A stretch of DNA of 64,000 bases from Flavobacterium sp. UBA6135 (lineage in GTDB: Bacteria; Bacteroidota; Bacteroidia; Flavobacteriales; Flavobacteriaceae). Position numbers and translations under genes: made by a program. The DNA lies in the NCBI RefSeq assembly GCF_002428305.1, contig NZ_DIVJ01000037.1:1-64000 (forward strand), given 5' to 3'. Positions 1-8,858 of the stretch are shown here, in pieces; within the stretch, counting starts at the first letter, position 1, and each line of letters begins with the position of its first letter. The notes beneath the pieces were generated by a model that saw only the letters and a program-made list of their open reading frames with translations, had not been told where the DNA came from and did no database searches.

Positions 1-75
<75 letters not shown>

Positions 76-496
76 CATTATGTTCTAATAGCAATTGAAC
101 AAACCTTACATTTCTGAATTGAACCGCATACATTAATGCTGTTGTACCTTTTTCATCTGTAACATTAGGATTTGCTCCTCTGCTTAACAATGCTTGAGCT
201 AAATCTGTATACCCTTTTACTGCAACAGCCATTAAAGGTGTTCCCATTGAACTTTGTGCATTAACATCTTTTACATTTTCAATTAAAAATTTTGCTACTT
301 CTACATTTCCACGATAACACGCTAAAATTAAAGGTGTAAATCCCTCTTTTGTTTGATCATCAATAGCATTTGGATTTTCTTTTAAATAAACTTTCATTTC
401 CTCTAAAGTTCCGTTTCGAGCTATTGAAAAAACATCACTTTGTGAAAATACAAAATTGGAATAGACAACAAAAAGCAATAAAATAAGTCGCTTCAT
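76..496 (-). CDS. Ankyrin repeat protein, 3' end lost at the chimeric join
   Basis: An exported ankyrin-repeat protein of unknown partner. It starts with a signal peptide (MKRLILLLFVVYSNFVFSQ), then has three to four ankyrin repeats with the typical signatures GFTPLILACYRGNVEVAKFL, GTPLMAVAVKGYTDLAQALL and GTTALMYAVQFRNVRFVQLLL. The last native residues are around LLLEHNA. The reading frame runs on to base 35 only through the foreign ClpX DNA, so the true C-terminus is missing. It probably acts in the periplasm by protein-protein contact. It lies 4 bases downstream of the gene at 501-908 and is probably cotranscribed with it. Confidence 0.8.
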
Positions 497-500
497 ATAT

Positions 501-908
501 TTATTTTTTAATACGAATACATTGATCCATTTTTAATTCTTCTAATAAATCATCAAACCCAACAAATCTTCCTTTAAATGTATGCTTCTCTCCAACATTT
601 AATATTTGAAACTCAATTTTTTCTCCATTTAACAATAACTGCTCGTTAAGAACTATTATTTGATTTTCTAAATCTAATGTTGTAATTGTTCCGTATATCT
701 CAATAGTTTTGTTGGCGTATTTGGCGTTTGAAGTTTCTTGATTGATCAAAAATTCTTGAAATAATTCACTTACTTCTATAGAATAAACAGCCTCTTCAGA
801 ACTTATATTTCGGTGGTTTTTATAAACATAATTATATGCAATTGCTGAAATTATAGCCAACAAAACAACATATAATAATAACACGTTTTTAAATTTATTA
901 GATTTCAT
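501..908 (-). CDS. OB-fold (tRNA_anti-like) membrane-anchored protein
   Basis: A 135-residue protein of unknown function. One N-terminal transmembrane segment (about residues 8-26) anchors a soluble domain. Residues about 60-135, with NKTIEIYGTITTLDLENQ and a GRFVGFDD turn followed by the end MDQCIRIKK, have the strand pattern of the tRNA_anti-like OB-fold family seen in many Flavobacteriia. The N-terminal half holds an EEAVYSIEVSELFQEF helix, also usual in that family. A TAAATTTG box on this strand at 916-923 lies only 8 bases ahead of the start, so the mRNA leader would be very short. It precedes the ankyrin gene in the same direction. Confidence 0.6.
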   Translation of the reverse strand: MKSNKFKNVLLLYVVLLAIISAIAYNYVYKNHRNISSEEAVYSIEVSELFQEFLINQETSNAKYANKTIEIYGTITTLDLENQIIVLNEQLLLNGEKIEFQILNVGEKHTFKGRFVGFDDLLEELKMDQCIRIKK

Positions 909-980
909 ATTAGAACAAATTTATTCATTTATATTAATATATTTTTAACTAAACAGTTAATTCTTTAATTTTACATCAAG

Positions 981-1340
981 ATGAAAACAAAATACCTTAT
1001 TATTATTGCCTTTAGCCTGCTGTTACACGGTTGTTCTTCAGAGAGTATTTCTGACTTAATTGATGTGCCAACAGTTGATATTATAACTTATGAAGCTAAT
1101 GTGAAAGTCATAATCAACCCAAATTGTCTCAACTGTCATGGAGCTACACCTTCAAATGGAGCACCAATGTCATTAACAACGTACGAAAATGTTAGAGATG
1201 CGGTTTTAAACAGAGGTCTTTTGGATAGAATTTCAAGAGTTGAAGGAGCTCCGGGAGCTATGCCATTGGGAGGACCTCGTTTACCGCAAAATCAAATCAA
1301 CATAATTGAAAAATGGAATATTGACGGATTATTAGAATAA
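981..1340 (+). CDS. Small monoheme c-type cytochrome lipoprotein
   Basis: A 119-residue exported lipoprotein with lipobox LLLHGC (Cys18). It has a single heme c attachment motif CLNCH at residues 49-53, and a GAMPLGG segment near residue 95 whose Met could be the distal heme ligand. It resembles the small planctomycete/Bacteroidetes cytochrome-C-like domains that end in an INIIEKWNIDG helix. It is probably an electron carrier anchored to a membrane on the periplasmic side. The YceI-family gene starts 13 bases downstream, and such cytochrome and YceI pairs are common in Bacteroidetes. The redox partner cannot be read from the sequence. Confidence 0.8.
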   Translation: MKTKYLIIIAFSLLLHGCSSESISDLIDVPTVDIITYEANVKVIINPNCLNCHGATPSNGAPMSLTTYENVRDAVLNRGLLDRISRVEGAPGAMPLGGPRLPQNQINIIEKWNIDGLLE

Positions 1341-1353
1341 AATAAATGAAATC

Positions 1354-1893
1354 ATGAAAACAAGGTTACTCGGAATCCTTTTGATACTAACCCAAATTGG
1401 ATTTGCTCAAGAAAAAATAATTACAAAATCAGGAACCATTTTATTTGAAGCTTCCGTACCTTCTTTTGAAGAAGTTAAAGCAAAAAACGAAAGTGTTTCT
1501 TGTGTAATCAATACAAAAACCGGAGAAATTGCATCATTGGCTTTAATGAAAGGATTTCGATTTAAAATTGCTTTGATGGAAGAACATTTTAATGAAAATT
1601 ATGTGGAGAGTGACTCCTATCCAAAAGCCACTTTTAAAGGGAAAATTGAAAACTTTGATTTTAATAAAATTGACCAAAACGTTAGAGAATACAATGTGAA
1701 AGGCACCATGGAAATGCACGGAGAGCGTAAGGAAATTTCAATAATTGCAAAAATTAAAAAAACTACAAACGGATTGGAATTTGTATCAAATTTTGATTTG
1801 AATGCTGATGATTTCAACATTAAAATTCCAAGTATTGTAAGTAAAAAAGTTTCGAAAAAAGTAAATGTCGACTTAAATTTTAATTTAAAATAA
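1354..1893 (+). CDS. YceI family periplasmic protein
   Basis: A 179-residue exported protein with signal peptide MKTRLLGILLILTQIGFAQ. The body is a YceI-like lipocalin fold: alternating strands, the core SYPKATFKGKIENFD, the segment YNVKGTMEMHGERKEI, and the strand end FNIKIPSIV. Family members bind isoprenoid or other amphiphilic ligands in a hydrophobic pocket. The ligand here is unknown. It follows the cytochrome lipoprotein gene closely and the two probably form a transcription unit, ended by the hairpin at 1898-1922. Confidence 0.85.
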   Translation: MKTRLLGILLILTQIGFAQEKIITKSGTILFEASVPSFEEVKAKNESVSCVINTKTGEIASLALMKGFRFKIALMEEHFNENYVESDSYPKATFKGKIENFDFNKIDQNVREYNVKGTMEMHGERKEISIIAKIKKTTNGLEFVSNFDLNADDFNIKIPSIVSKKVSKKVNVDLNFNLK

Positions 1894-1897
1894 AAGT

Positions 1898-1922
1898 AAA
1901 AGCCTCTAAAAAAGAGGCTTTT
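1898..1922. terminator. Rho-independent terminator after the YceI gene
   Basis: A perfect 10-base stem (AAAAGCCTCT / AGAGGCTTTT) with an A5 loop. It lies 5 bases after the YceI stop codon and 20 bases from the convergent carB stop, so it can serve both genes. Confidence 0.85.
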
Positions 1923-1942
1923 CTATAACAAAAACATAAAAG

Positions 1943-4795
1943 CTATTTGCTTAAATACATTTTTCTTCTGGAATACAATTCATAAAACTGATCGTCTTTC
2001 AAGTCGTCAATAAATAAGATACTTTCGCCTGTTGATTTCATTTCGGGACCTAATTTTTTGTTTACGCCGTGAAACTTTCCAAATGAGAAAACAGGTTGTT
2101 TAATGGCATATCCTTTTAATTGTGGATTGTAATCAAAATCAGTTACTTTGTTTTCTCCCAACATCACTTTTGTAGCATAATTTACATAAGGTTCACCATA
2201 TGCTTTTGCAATAAAAGGAACAGTTCGTGAAGCTCTAGGATTTGCTTCAATGATATAAACCGTATCGTCTTTAATTGCAAACTGTATGTTGATTAAACCA
2301 ACGGTCTTTAATGCTAAAGCTATTTTCTTTGTATGATCTTTAATCTGTTGCATCACAAACTCCCCTAAATTAAATGGTGGTAAAGTGGCATTACTATCTC
2401 CGGAATGCACACCACAAGGCTCGATGTGTTCCATGATTCCGATGATGTATACATTTTCTCCATCACAAATGGCATCAGCTTCAGCTTCAATTGCTCCATC
2501 CAAATAATGATCTAAAAGCAATTTGTTCCCCGGAATATTCTTCAACAAGTCAATTACATGTTCTTCCAACTCTTGTTTATTTATGACAATTTTCATGCCT
2601 TGGCCTCCCAAAACATATGAAGGTCTAACCAACAAAGGGAAATCTAAAATATCAGCTAAAGCAGAAGCTTGATCTGCATTTTCTGCAACACCAAACTGCG
2701 GAAATGGTATTTTTAATTCTGATAAAAGTTCCGAAAAACGACCCCTATCTTCAGCTAAATCTAAGGCGTCAAAGCTTGTTCCCAGAATTTTAATTCCATA
2801 ACGGTCTAATTTTTCAGCTAATTTCAGAGCAGTTTGTCCTCCTAATTGAACGATGACACCTTCCGGTTTTTCATGACGAATAATATCATAGATATGTTCC
2901 CAAAAAACAGGTTCAAAATATAATTTATCAGCCGTATCAAAATCGGTTGAAACCGTTTCCGGATTACAGTTAATCATAATGGTTTCATAACCGCATTCTT
3001 TTGCCGCTAATACCCCGTGAACACATGAATAATCAAATTCAATTCCCTGACCAATTCGATTTGGACCTGAACCTAAAACGATTACTTTTTTTCTATCTGT
3101 TACCACACTTTCGTTGTGCACGTATTTTTCACCGGTGGTAGTTTCAATTTCTGCTTCAAAAGTGGAATAGTAATAAGGTGTTAGAGCTTTAAATTCTGCC
3201 GCACAAGTATCCACTAACTTATAAACTCTATTGATAGAAAGTTCTTCTCTCTTTTTATAAACCTGACTTTCTAAACAACGCACCATGTGTGCAATTTGTC
3301 TGTCTGCAAAGCCTTTTTGTTTAGCTTCTAAAAGCAATTCTCTTGGTAAAGTATCAATTGTATATTTAGAAATCTCTTTTTCTAATAAGAACAATTCTTC
3401 GTATTGTTTCAAAAACCACATGTCAATTTTTGTGATTTCATGTATTCTACTGAGTGGAATTCCCATTTGAATGGCATCGTAAATAACAAAAACACGATCC
3501 CAACTTGCATAGGTTAATTTTTCAATGATTTGGTCATAGTTCTTGTAGCCTTTTCCATCAGCTCCTAAACCGTTTCGTTTGATTTCAAGAGATTGAGTGG
3601 CTTTGTGTAAAGCTTCTTGAAACGAACGTCCAATTCCCATTACTTCGCCAACTGATTTCATTTGAAGACCCAATGTTCTATCGGCTCCTTCAAATTTATC
3701 AAAGTTCCAACGTGGAATTTTTACAATCACATAATCTAAAGTAGGCTCAAAAAGAGCTGATGTTGATTTTGTAATTTGATTTTGCAATTCATCCAAGTGA
3801 TAACCCAAAGCTAATTTTGTTGCAACTTTAGCAATCGGATAACCTGTTGCTTTTGAGGCCAAAGCTGAAGAACGCGAAACACGAGGATTGATTTCAATTG
3901 CTACAATATCTTCCTTTTCATCAGGAGAAACAGCAAACTGTACATTACAACCGCCTGCAAAATTTCCGATGCTTCGCATCATCAAAATAGCCATATCTCG
4001 CATTTTCTGAAATGTTTTATCAGACAAAGTCATAGCAGGTGCCACAGTAATACTATCTCCGGTATGAATTCCCATTGGGTCCATATTCTCGATAGAACAG
4101 ATGATTACAACATTATCATTTTTATCTCGAAGTAATTCCAATTCATATTCTTTCCAACCCAATAAAGCTTTATCAATCAATACTTCATGAATGGGAGATG
4201 CTTCCAAACCACGGGTTAACAACTCATCAAATTCTTCTTTATGATGTACAAATGCAGCACCTGAACCTCCTAAAGTAAATGAAGGTCGAATCACTAAAGG
4301 AAAACCAAATTCCTGAGCAATTTCTTTACCTTTCAAGAAAGAAGTAGCAATTTTAGCCGGTGCAGCACCCACTCCTATTCGCTCTAACAATTGTTTGAAT
4401 TGTTCTCTGTCTTCTGTAATATTGATAGCATTGATATCAACACCAATTAATTTTACATTAAAATCTTTCCAAATTCCTTTTTCATCAGCTTCCAAACATA
4501 GATTCAATGCTGTTTGACCTCCCATTGTTGGTAAAACCGCATCAATATTTGGATGCTTTTTCAAGATATGAATAATCGATTTTGTGGTTAAAGGCAATAA
4601 ATAAACATGATCAGCCATTGACGGATCGGTCATAATTGTTGCCGGATTGGAGTTGATAAGTATCACTTCAATTCCTTCTTCACGAAGTGAACGTGCAGAT
4701 TGTGAACCTGCATAATCAAATTCACAGGCTTGACCAATTACTATTGGGCCTGATCCGATAATTAATACTGATTTAATAGAATAATCTTTTGGCAT
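1943..4795 (-). CDS. carB: Carbamoyl-phosphate synthase large subunit, short form
   Basis: Makes carbamoyl phosphate from bicarbonate, ammonia (from the glutaminase subunit) and two ATP, for pyrimidine and arginine synthesis in the cytoplasm. The protein has the two homologous ATP-grasp halves: the carboxyphosphate half (starts KSVLIIGSGPIVIGQACEFD) and the carbamoyl half (KVIVLGSGPNRIGQGIEFDY at about 570), with glycine loops GGSGAAFV and GGQGMKIV. At 950 residues it is about 120 shorter than the E. coli enzyme. It ends at DDQFYELYSRRKMYLSK, so the C-terminal MGS-like allosteric domain that binds UMP, IMP and ornithine is absent. The carA gene is not in the window. Confidence 0.97.
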   Translation of the reverse strand: MPKDYSIKSVLIIGSGPIVIGQACEFDYAGSQSARSLREEGIEVILINSNPATIMTDPSMADHVYLLPLTTKSIIHILKKHPNIDAVLPTMGGQTALNLCLEADEKGIWKDFNVKLIGVDINAINITEDREQFKQLLERIGVGAAPAKIATSFLKGKEIAQEFGFPLVIRPSFTLGGSGAAFVHHKEEFDELLTRGLEASPIHEVLIDKALLGWKEYELELLRDKNDNVVIICSIENMDPMGIHTGDSITVAPAMTLSDKTFQKMRDMAILMMRSIGNFAGGCNVQFAVSPDEKEDIVAIEINPRVSRSSALASKATGYPIAKVATKLALGYHLDELQNQITKSTSALFEPTLDYVIVKIPRWNFDKFEGADRTLGLQMKSVGEVMGIGRSFQEALHKATQSLEIKRNGLGADGKGYKNYDQIIEKLTYASWDRVFVIYDAIQMGIPLSRIHEITKIDMWFLKQYEELFLLEKEISKYTIDTLPRELLLEAKQKGFADRQIAHMVRCLESQVYKKREELSINRVYKLVDTCAAEFKALTPYYYSTFEAEIETTTGEKYVHNESVVTDRKKVIVLGSGPNRIGQGIEFDYSCVHGVLAAKECGYETIMINCNPETVSTDFDTADKLYFEPVFWEHIYDIIRHEKPEGVIVQLGGQTALKLAEKLDRYGIKILGTSFDALDLAEDRGRFSELLSELKIPFPQFGVAENADQASALADILDFPLLVRPSYVLGGQGMKIVINKQELEEHVIDLLKNIPGNKLLLDHYLDGAIEAEADAICDGENVYIIGIMEHIEPCGVHSGDSNATLPPFNLGEFVMQQIKDHTKKIALALKTVGLINIQFAIKDDTVYIIEANPRASRTVPFIAKAYGEPYVNYATKVMLGENKVTDFDYNPQLKGYAIKQPVFSFGKFHGVNKKLGPEMKSTGESILFIDDLKDDQFYELYSRRKMYLSK

Positions 4796-4859
4796 TGTGT
4801 ATGTAGTTTGTTGTTTTGTAACTATTTAGTTGTTGTTTGAGTTGACAAGTTATAAAAAA

Positions 4860-4887
4860 AAGGCGTTACTAAAAAAAGTAACGCCTT
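4860..4887 (-). terminator. Rho-independent terminator of rpmH
   Basis: An 11-base perfect stem (AAGGCGTTACT / AGTAACGCCTT) with an A6 loop. Read on the minus strand it is followed by a run of T, and it lies 20 bases past the rpmH stop. Confidence 0.85.
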
Positions 4888-4907
4888 CATTTATGATTTT
4901 TCAATCA

Positions 4908-5069
4908 TTATTTCTTATGTCTTGGTTCGCAAGAAACAGTCAATTTGTGTCTTCCTTTAGCTCTTCTACGAGCAAGGACTTTTCTACCATTTGCAGTAGC
5001 CATTCTATCCATAAACCCGTGTTTATTTCTTCTTTTTCTTTTCGATGGTTGAAACGTTCTCTTACTCAT
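4908..5069 (-). CDS. rpmH: 50S ribosomal protein L34
   Basis: A 53-residue, very basic protein of the large ribosomal subunit. It starts MSKRTFQPSKRKRRNKHGF, continues with MDRMATANGRKVLARRR and ends EPRHKK, which is the whole-family consensus of L34. It is too short for a usual length cut-off. It has its own promoter at 5131-5160 and its own terminator at 4860-4887, so it is a single-gene unit here. The dnaA and rnpA neighbours common in other phyla are absent. Confidence 0.97.
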   Translation of the reverse strand: MSKRTFQPSKRKRRNKHGFMDRMATANGRKVLARRRAKGRHKLTVSCEPRHKK

Positions 5070-5130
5070 TACTGATATCTTTAAATCTTATTATTTTAAA
5101 AAAGGATTTCGGTCTCTCAAAAACCGAGTG

Positions 5131-5160
5131 CAAATATACAAAGACTTTTTTTTCCCACAA
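5131..5160 (-). promoter_or_regulatory. Promoter of rpmH (Bacteroidetes type)
   Basis: On the minus strand TTG (5158-5160) is followed after 19 bases by TATATTTG (5131-5138), matching the Bacteroidetes sigma consensus TTG-N19-TAnnTTTG. The rpmH start lies 61 bases downstream. Confidence 0.7.
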
Positions 5161-5194
5161 GCAGTTTTATAAAAAAAATTTAATTTCCTTTTAT

Positions 5195-5202
5195 TACCTT
5201 TG
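5195..5202 (+). promoter_or_regulatory. -7 box of the gene at 5228
   Basis: TACCTTTG matches the TAnnTTTG consensus and sits 25 bases before the ATG at 5228. It supports 5228 as the start: the open frame extending up to 5045 would run through this promoter and the rpmH promoter. A good -33 element is not evident. Confidence 0.55.
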
Positions 5203-5227
5203 CAGACAATCAAAAAAAGTCTTTATT

Positions 5228-5743
5228 ATGTTTAACAAAAATATTAAATTAGTCATCACCGCCTTATTAATTGTTGCTTCCTTTTGGCAATTTTATGATC
5301 GCAACATCGGAAACGGAATATTTTTATTATTATTAACTGTATTTCCAATTTTCTTGTATTTCAAAAATGAATTCATATTATTATCTTTTTTACGTTTGAG
5401 AAAGCAAGATTTTCCGGGAGCAAAAAAATGGTTGGATAAAATTAAAAATCCTGAAACTGCTTTGGTAAGAAAACAACAAGGTTATTATAATTACCTTCAT
5501 GGTTTAATGGTTTCACAAACCAATCTGAATCAAGCTGAAAAGTTTTTCAAAAAAGCAATTGAGTTAGGGCTTTCTATGGATATGGATTTGGCTGTAGCCA
5601 AATTAAATCTAGCAGGTATCGCCATGTCAAGAAGACGAAAAATTGAAGCAACCAATTTATTAAATGAAGCAAACAAGCTTGACAAACAAAAAATGTTGAA
5701 AGAACAAATTACTATGATGAAACAACAATTGAAAAAAATATAA
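5228..5743 (+). CDS. TPR-like membrane protein
   Basis: A 171-residue protein of unknown function. Two hydrophobic segments (about residues 6-20 and 28-50) are followed by a cytoplasmic helical region with two TPR-like helix pairs: about 55-95 (FPGAKKWLDKIKNPETALVR) and about 100-150 (NQAEKFFKKAIELGL, then DLAVAKLNLAGIAMSRRR). The tail is basic and rich in Gln and Lys. The start at 5228 was chosen over the upstream frame because the promoter box lies between them. It is probably a scaffold at the inner membrane. Confidence 0.7.
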   Translation: MFNKNIKLVITALLIVASFWQFYDRNIGNGIFLLLLTVFPIFLYFKNEFILLSFLRLRKQDFPGAKKWLDKIKNPETALVRKQQGYYNYLHGLMVSQTNLNQAEKFFKKAIELGLSMDMDLAVAKLNLAGIAMSRRRKIEATNLLNEANKLDKQKMLKEQITMMKQQLKKI

Positions 5744-5758
5744 GATATGTGATTTTTT

Positions 5759-5805
5759 AAAACTAAAATCGATTTGAAAACTAATTTCAAATCGATTTTA
5801 GTTTT
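5759..5805. terminator. Long perfect inverted repeat, probable terminator
   Basis: Two perfect 21-base arms (5759-5779 and 5785-5805) enclose a 5-base loop ACTAA. The arms begin and end with A and T runs, so the structure could stop transcription from either side. It lies 15 bases after the stop of the 5228 gene. The remaining bases up to 6155 are AT-rich and hold only the regulatory sites described next. Confidence 0.65.
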
Positions 5806-5941
5806 AAAGTAGGACTAAAAAATAGCTTAAATAAAAATCAGATTAATTAACAACATTTAATTTTCTCAAATAATTTTTAAAATTAAATAGTAATAGAAAC
5901 AAAGAAATCGTTGTAGTTCAATAAAAACAAACAAAAAACAC

Positions 5942-5959
5942 CTATACATTAACTATACA
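5942..5959 (+). promoter_or_regulatory. Candidate operator: two CTATACA copies one helical turn apart
   Basis: CTATACA occurs at 5942-5948 and again at 5953-5959, an 11-base repeat distance. Its reverse complement TGTATAG is at 6064-6070, and one more CTATACA is at 8410-8416 upstream of the main glucan operon. The spacing is what a dimeric response regulator or hybrid sensor would use. This is inference; no regulator gene is in the window. Confidence 0.35.
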
Positions 5960-6093
5960 ACATTAAAAAGAATAGTTACAACAATAAGAATTAAAATATA
6001 AGATTCACAAGTAATTATTAGTCAATTAAAGCATTTTCAATGCATCAGAAAAATAAATTGTAATGTATAGTTTGTATATATTAGTATGTAGTG

Positions 6094-6121
6094 TTTGTAC
6101 AATAATTAATATTTAATTTTG
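6094..6121 (+). promoter_or_regulatory. Promoter of the CBM protein gene
   Basis: TTTG at 6094-6097 and TAATTTTG at 6114-6121 match the Bacteroidetes -33 and -7 elements, with a spacer of 16 bases, a little short. The ATG of the CBM protein is 34 bases downstream. Confidence 0.5.
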
Positions 6122-6155
6122 GAAATAACAATTATTAACTGAAAAATTAAATATT

Positions 6156-7961
6156 ATGAAAAAAATTACTCTTTTTATTTCATTATTTACATTTGGATTA
6201 GGATTTGCACAAAATCTAATTACAAATGGAGATTTTGAAAATGGTACTACAGGTTGGTCAGGAAACCAAGCTACAGCACCAAACATTGTCACAGTATCGG
6301 GGAACAGTTATTTTTCACACAATGTAGTTGCAGCTGGCAATCCTTGGGATGCAAACCTAAGCTATGTTTTAAATATTCCTGCGTCAGGTGTCAACTACAC
6401 ACTTACTTTCACTGCTTGGTCAAACACAAATAGAGTTCTAACAGCAGGAATAGGTTTAAACCAAGACCCGTGGACAAACGTTAACCAAAATGTAAATCTT
6501 ACGTCTGTTCCTCAAACTTTTGTGTTGAACTTTACTTCAAATTTTGCTAGCCCAACAAGTAGAATTATTTTCGACATGGGACAAGCTACTGGTTTTGTCA
6601 ACATTGACAATGTAATACTTGAATTAGCCCCATCTACACCAACACAATTAGATCTTTTATTAGGATTTGAGTCTTCAGAAAGTGGAGGCATTAATGGTGC
6701 CCCATTTGGTAATGGGCCAGAACCAACTATAGAAGCTGGAACAGGAACTAACACTTCTCAAGTACTAAAAATTGTTGGAAATCCTTCAGGCGAGCCTTGG
6801 CAAGGCATAAATTTAAATTTAACGTCTTTAGTAAATTTAACTGAATCGAAAACTATGACTATGGATGTATTTTCAGATTCTCCAATAACATTTTTAGTTA
6901 AAGTCACTGGTGGTGTTGGTGGTCCGGGTATTGTTGCAGCTTCTGCTTCACACCCTGGCGGAAGTACATGGCAAACTATCTCTGTTACATTTGATACTGC
7001 ATTAGACGGACAAGCTGCACCTGCAAATGGTACATACAATGGCTTTGTCATTCACACCTATTGGGCACCTGGTGCAGTTGGATTCTTTAACCCAACTGTT
7101 CCTACTCCTGCAAGAACTTTTTATGTAGACAATATTAGAGGCCCACTTGGAACACCTCCAGTAGAACCAGCACCTACAACTGCTGCACCAACGCCTCCTG
7201 CAAGACCTGCTGCTGATGTAAAGTCAATTTTTAGTGATGCTTATGCACCAATATCTGAAATTGGTTATACCGGTGAAGATAATACATACAACAACTCGTG
7301 GTGTGGAGCTAATACAACTTTAGTTCAAATTCAAGGAAATAACACCCACAAAGTAACAGGTCTAGGCTGCGAAGGCATTACCTTTTTAGCAGGTAGGTTT
7401 GATGCAACTACTTTTACACATTTCCACATGGATATTTGGACAGATACACCAACATTGGATAAAAGTTTTAATGTGAAATTTTCTAACTGGAATGGTGGAG
7501 CCGGAGAAGCAAATGCCATTGAGTTCTCGGTAACTAATGCAAACTTTTTAACCAATCCAAATCCCGGAACATGGATTTCACTGGATATTCCTTTAACAAA
7601 TTTTGCTCCAATTATCAATGCAAACAGAAATGATATTGTACAGTTTGTTATCACATCTGATTTAGGAATTGTATATTATGACAATCTTTATTTACACAAA
7701 AACACTACATTAGGTGTTACAAGCTTTGAAACTTCAAAAATTAAGATGTATCCAAACCCAGCTACTACAAACTTCACAATTGATGCTCAAGAAGTAGTTG
7801 AAAAATTGGCAGTCTACAATTTGTTAGGACAAGAGGTGATTTCTTTAACCCCAAACAGCCAGCAAGTTGCAGTAGACATATCAAGACTTCAGGTTGGCGT
7901 TTATGTTGTTAAAGCAACGATTAATGGTTCTGTTTCAACTTCTAGAATAGTTAAAGAATAA
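6156..7961 (+). CDS. T9SS-secreted multi-domain carbohydrate-binding protein
   Basis: A 601-residue secreted protein without a recognisable catalytic domain. Order: signal peptide (1-18, ending FGLGFAQ); a CBM4/9-like beta-sandwich (about 19-155, NLITNGDFENGTTGWSG); a second beta-sandwich (about 165-330) ending TFYVDNIRG; a Pro/Thr/Ala linker (about 335-350); a third module (about 352-514) that ends VYYDNLYLHKN; and a type IX sorting domain (about 520-601, MYPNPATTNF to the end SRIVKE). The third module is shared with the lipoprotein at 11997. It probably captures glucan outside the cell, or is held on the surface after T9SS export. It has its own promoter and terminator, ahead of the glycosidase operon. 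Confidence 0.8.
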   Translation: MKKITLFISLFTFGLGFAQNLITNGDFENGTTGWSGNQATAPNIVTVSGNSYFSHNVVAAGNPWDANLSYVLNIPASGVNYTLTFTAWSNTNRVLTAGIGLNQDPWTNVNQNVNLTSVPQTFVLNFTSNFASPTSRIIFDMGQATGFVNIDNVILELAPSTPTQLDLLLGFESSESGGINGAPFGNGPEPTIEAGTGTNTSQVLKIVGNPSGEPWQGINLNLTSLVNLTESKTMTMDVFSDSPITFLVKVTGGVGGPGIVAASASHPGGSTWQTISVTFDTALDGQAAPANGTYNGFVIHTYWAPGAVGFFNPTVPTPARTFYVDNIRGPLGTPPVEPAPTTAAPTPPARPAADVKSIFSDAYAPISEIGYTGEDNTYNNSWCGANTTLVQIQGNNTHKVTGLGCEGITFLAGRFDATTFTHFHMDIWTDTPTLDKSFNVKFSNWNGGAGEANAIEFSVTNANFLTNPNPGTWISLDIPLTNFAPIINANRNDIVQFVITSDLGIVYYDNLYLHKNTTLGVTSFETSKIKMYPNPATTNFTIDAQEVVEKLAVYNLLGQEVISLTPNSQQVAVDISRLQVGVYVVKATINGSVSTSRIVKE

Positions 7962-7982
7962 AAAAATAAATTTTTATAATTC

Positions 7983-8015
7983 AAAGGCTGTCATCAACAC
8001 TGACAGCCTTTTTTT
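7983..8015 (+). terminator. Rho-independent terminator of the CBM protein gene
   Basis: A perfect 11-base stem (AAAGGCTGTCA / TGACAGCCTTT) with a 7-base loop, then seven T in total. It lies 22 bases past the stop codon. Confidence 0.9.
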
Positions 8016-8858
8016 GTCTGCTATAATATCAAGCTACAAGAGTTTTAGGCTTTTACTTTTCACTTTTGAAATGATTACAATTATATGTGATTATCGTTAC
8101 TTGATAAACGACTATAAATTTCATAAATACATTTGATGCAGTCCACTAAGACATAACAAGACCCAATGGTTATATTTGATAAATGGGCCATCTAAATAGC
8201 AAAAATTGTACAATTCTTTATAGTTTAGTTGTAATGACTCATAGTTTGAATTGTGCAGTGCATTAATCTATAATACACTTTTACTGATTGTCAAATCCTT
8301 ATAATCTACAATCAAAGCGTTATTTTTCAAATAAAGTAATTTCATCGATAAATTTTGCCTGTTGAGTTTACAAAAGATGATGTATATAATATGTTTCTAC
8401 TTTAAAAAACTATACATCACCTCAACATTAACGTTTGAATTCACTATATTTCTATAACAAAAACAACATGCCTTTTCTAAAAAAATATGCAATTTAATCT
8501 TCATGATTTTTTCTACTGACAGTTGATTTTCTCAATTATCAATCCTACTTCATTTTTTAAACAAAGTGAAATTTCCTTCCTATTTATATGACTTCAAAGA
8601 ACATAAGTGTTAATTTTAGTTAATATTCCCGAAGACCATTATTTATTCTGTCCTGCTATTCATAGTTACAATCCAATTGGGTTTTCATTTTTTTAAAGCT
8701 TAAAAACAACGCATACAGCTACATTTTAATAAAATGTATATTTTTTGTTGAGGTCGGTTTAGTAATAATGTAATAATTCATTAGTATTTTTATAGAATCG
8801 AAAATTTAACTAACAACTTTTTACATATTTCATTAATCTTTTTAATCAAACAAACCAA
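8016..8858 (+). promoter_or_regulatory. Long AT-rich leader region of the glucan operon
   Basis: No gene is seen in about 840 bases. It is the longest empty stretch of the window and lies directly before the eight-gene operon. It contains an imperfect dyad: GTTGAG 8361-8366 and GATGTATA 8379-8386 on the left, TATACATC 8411-8418 and CTCAAC 8421-8426 on the right. CTATACA at 8410-8416 repeats the motif found upstream of the CBM gene. TACATTTG at 8128-8135 fits a -7 box but has no -33 at the right distance. No convincing promoter was found close to the 8859 start. Confidence 0.35.

Noticed and set aside
5045..5227. Open frame extending the TPR-like gene upstream by 61 codons
   Set aside because: It runs through the rpmH start region and both promoters; the segment is unlike protein and the -7 box at 5195 supports the start at 5228.
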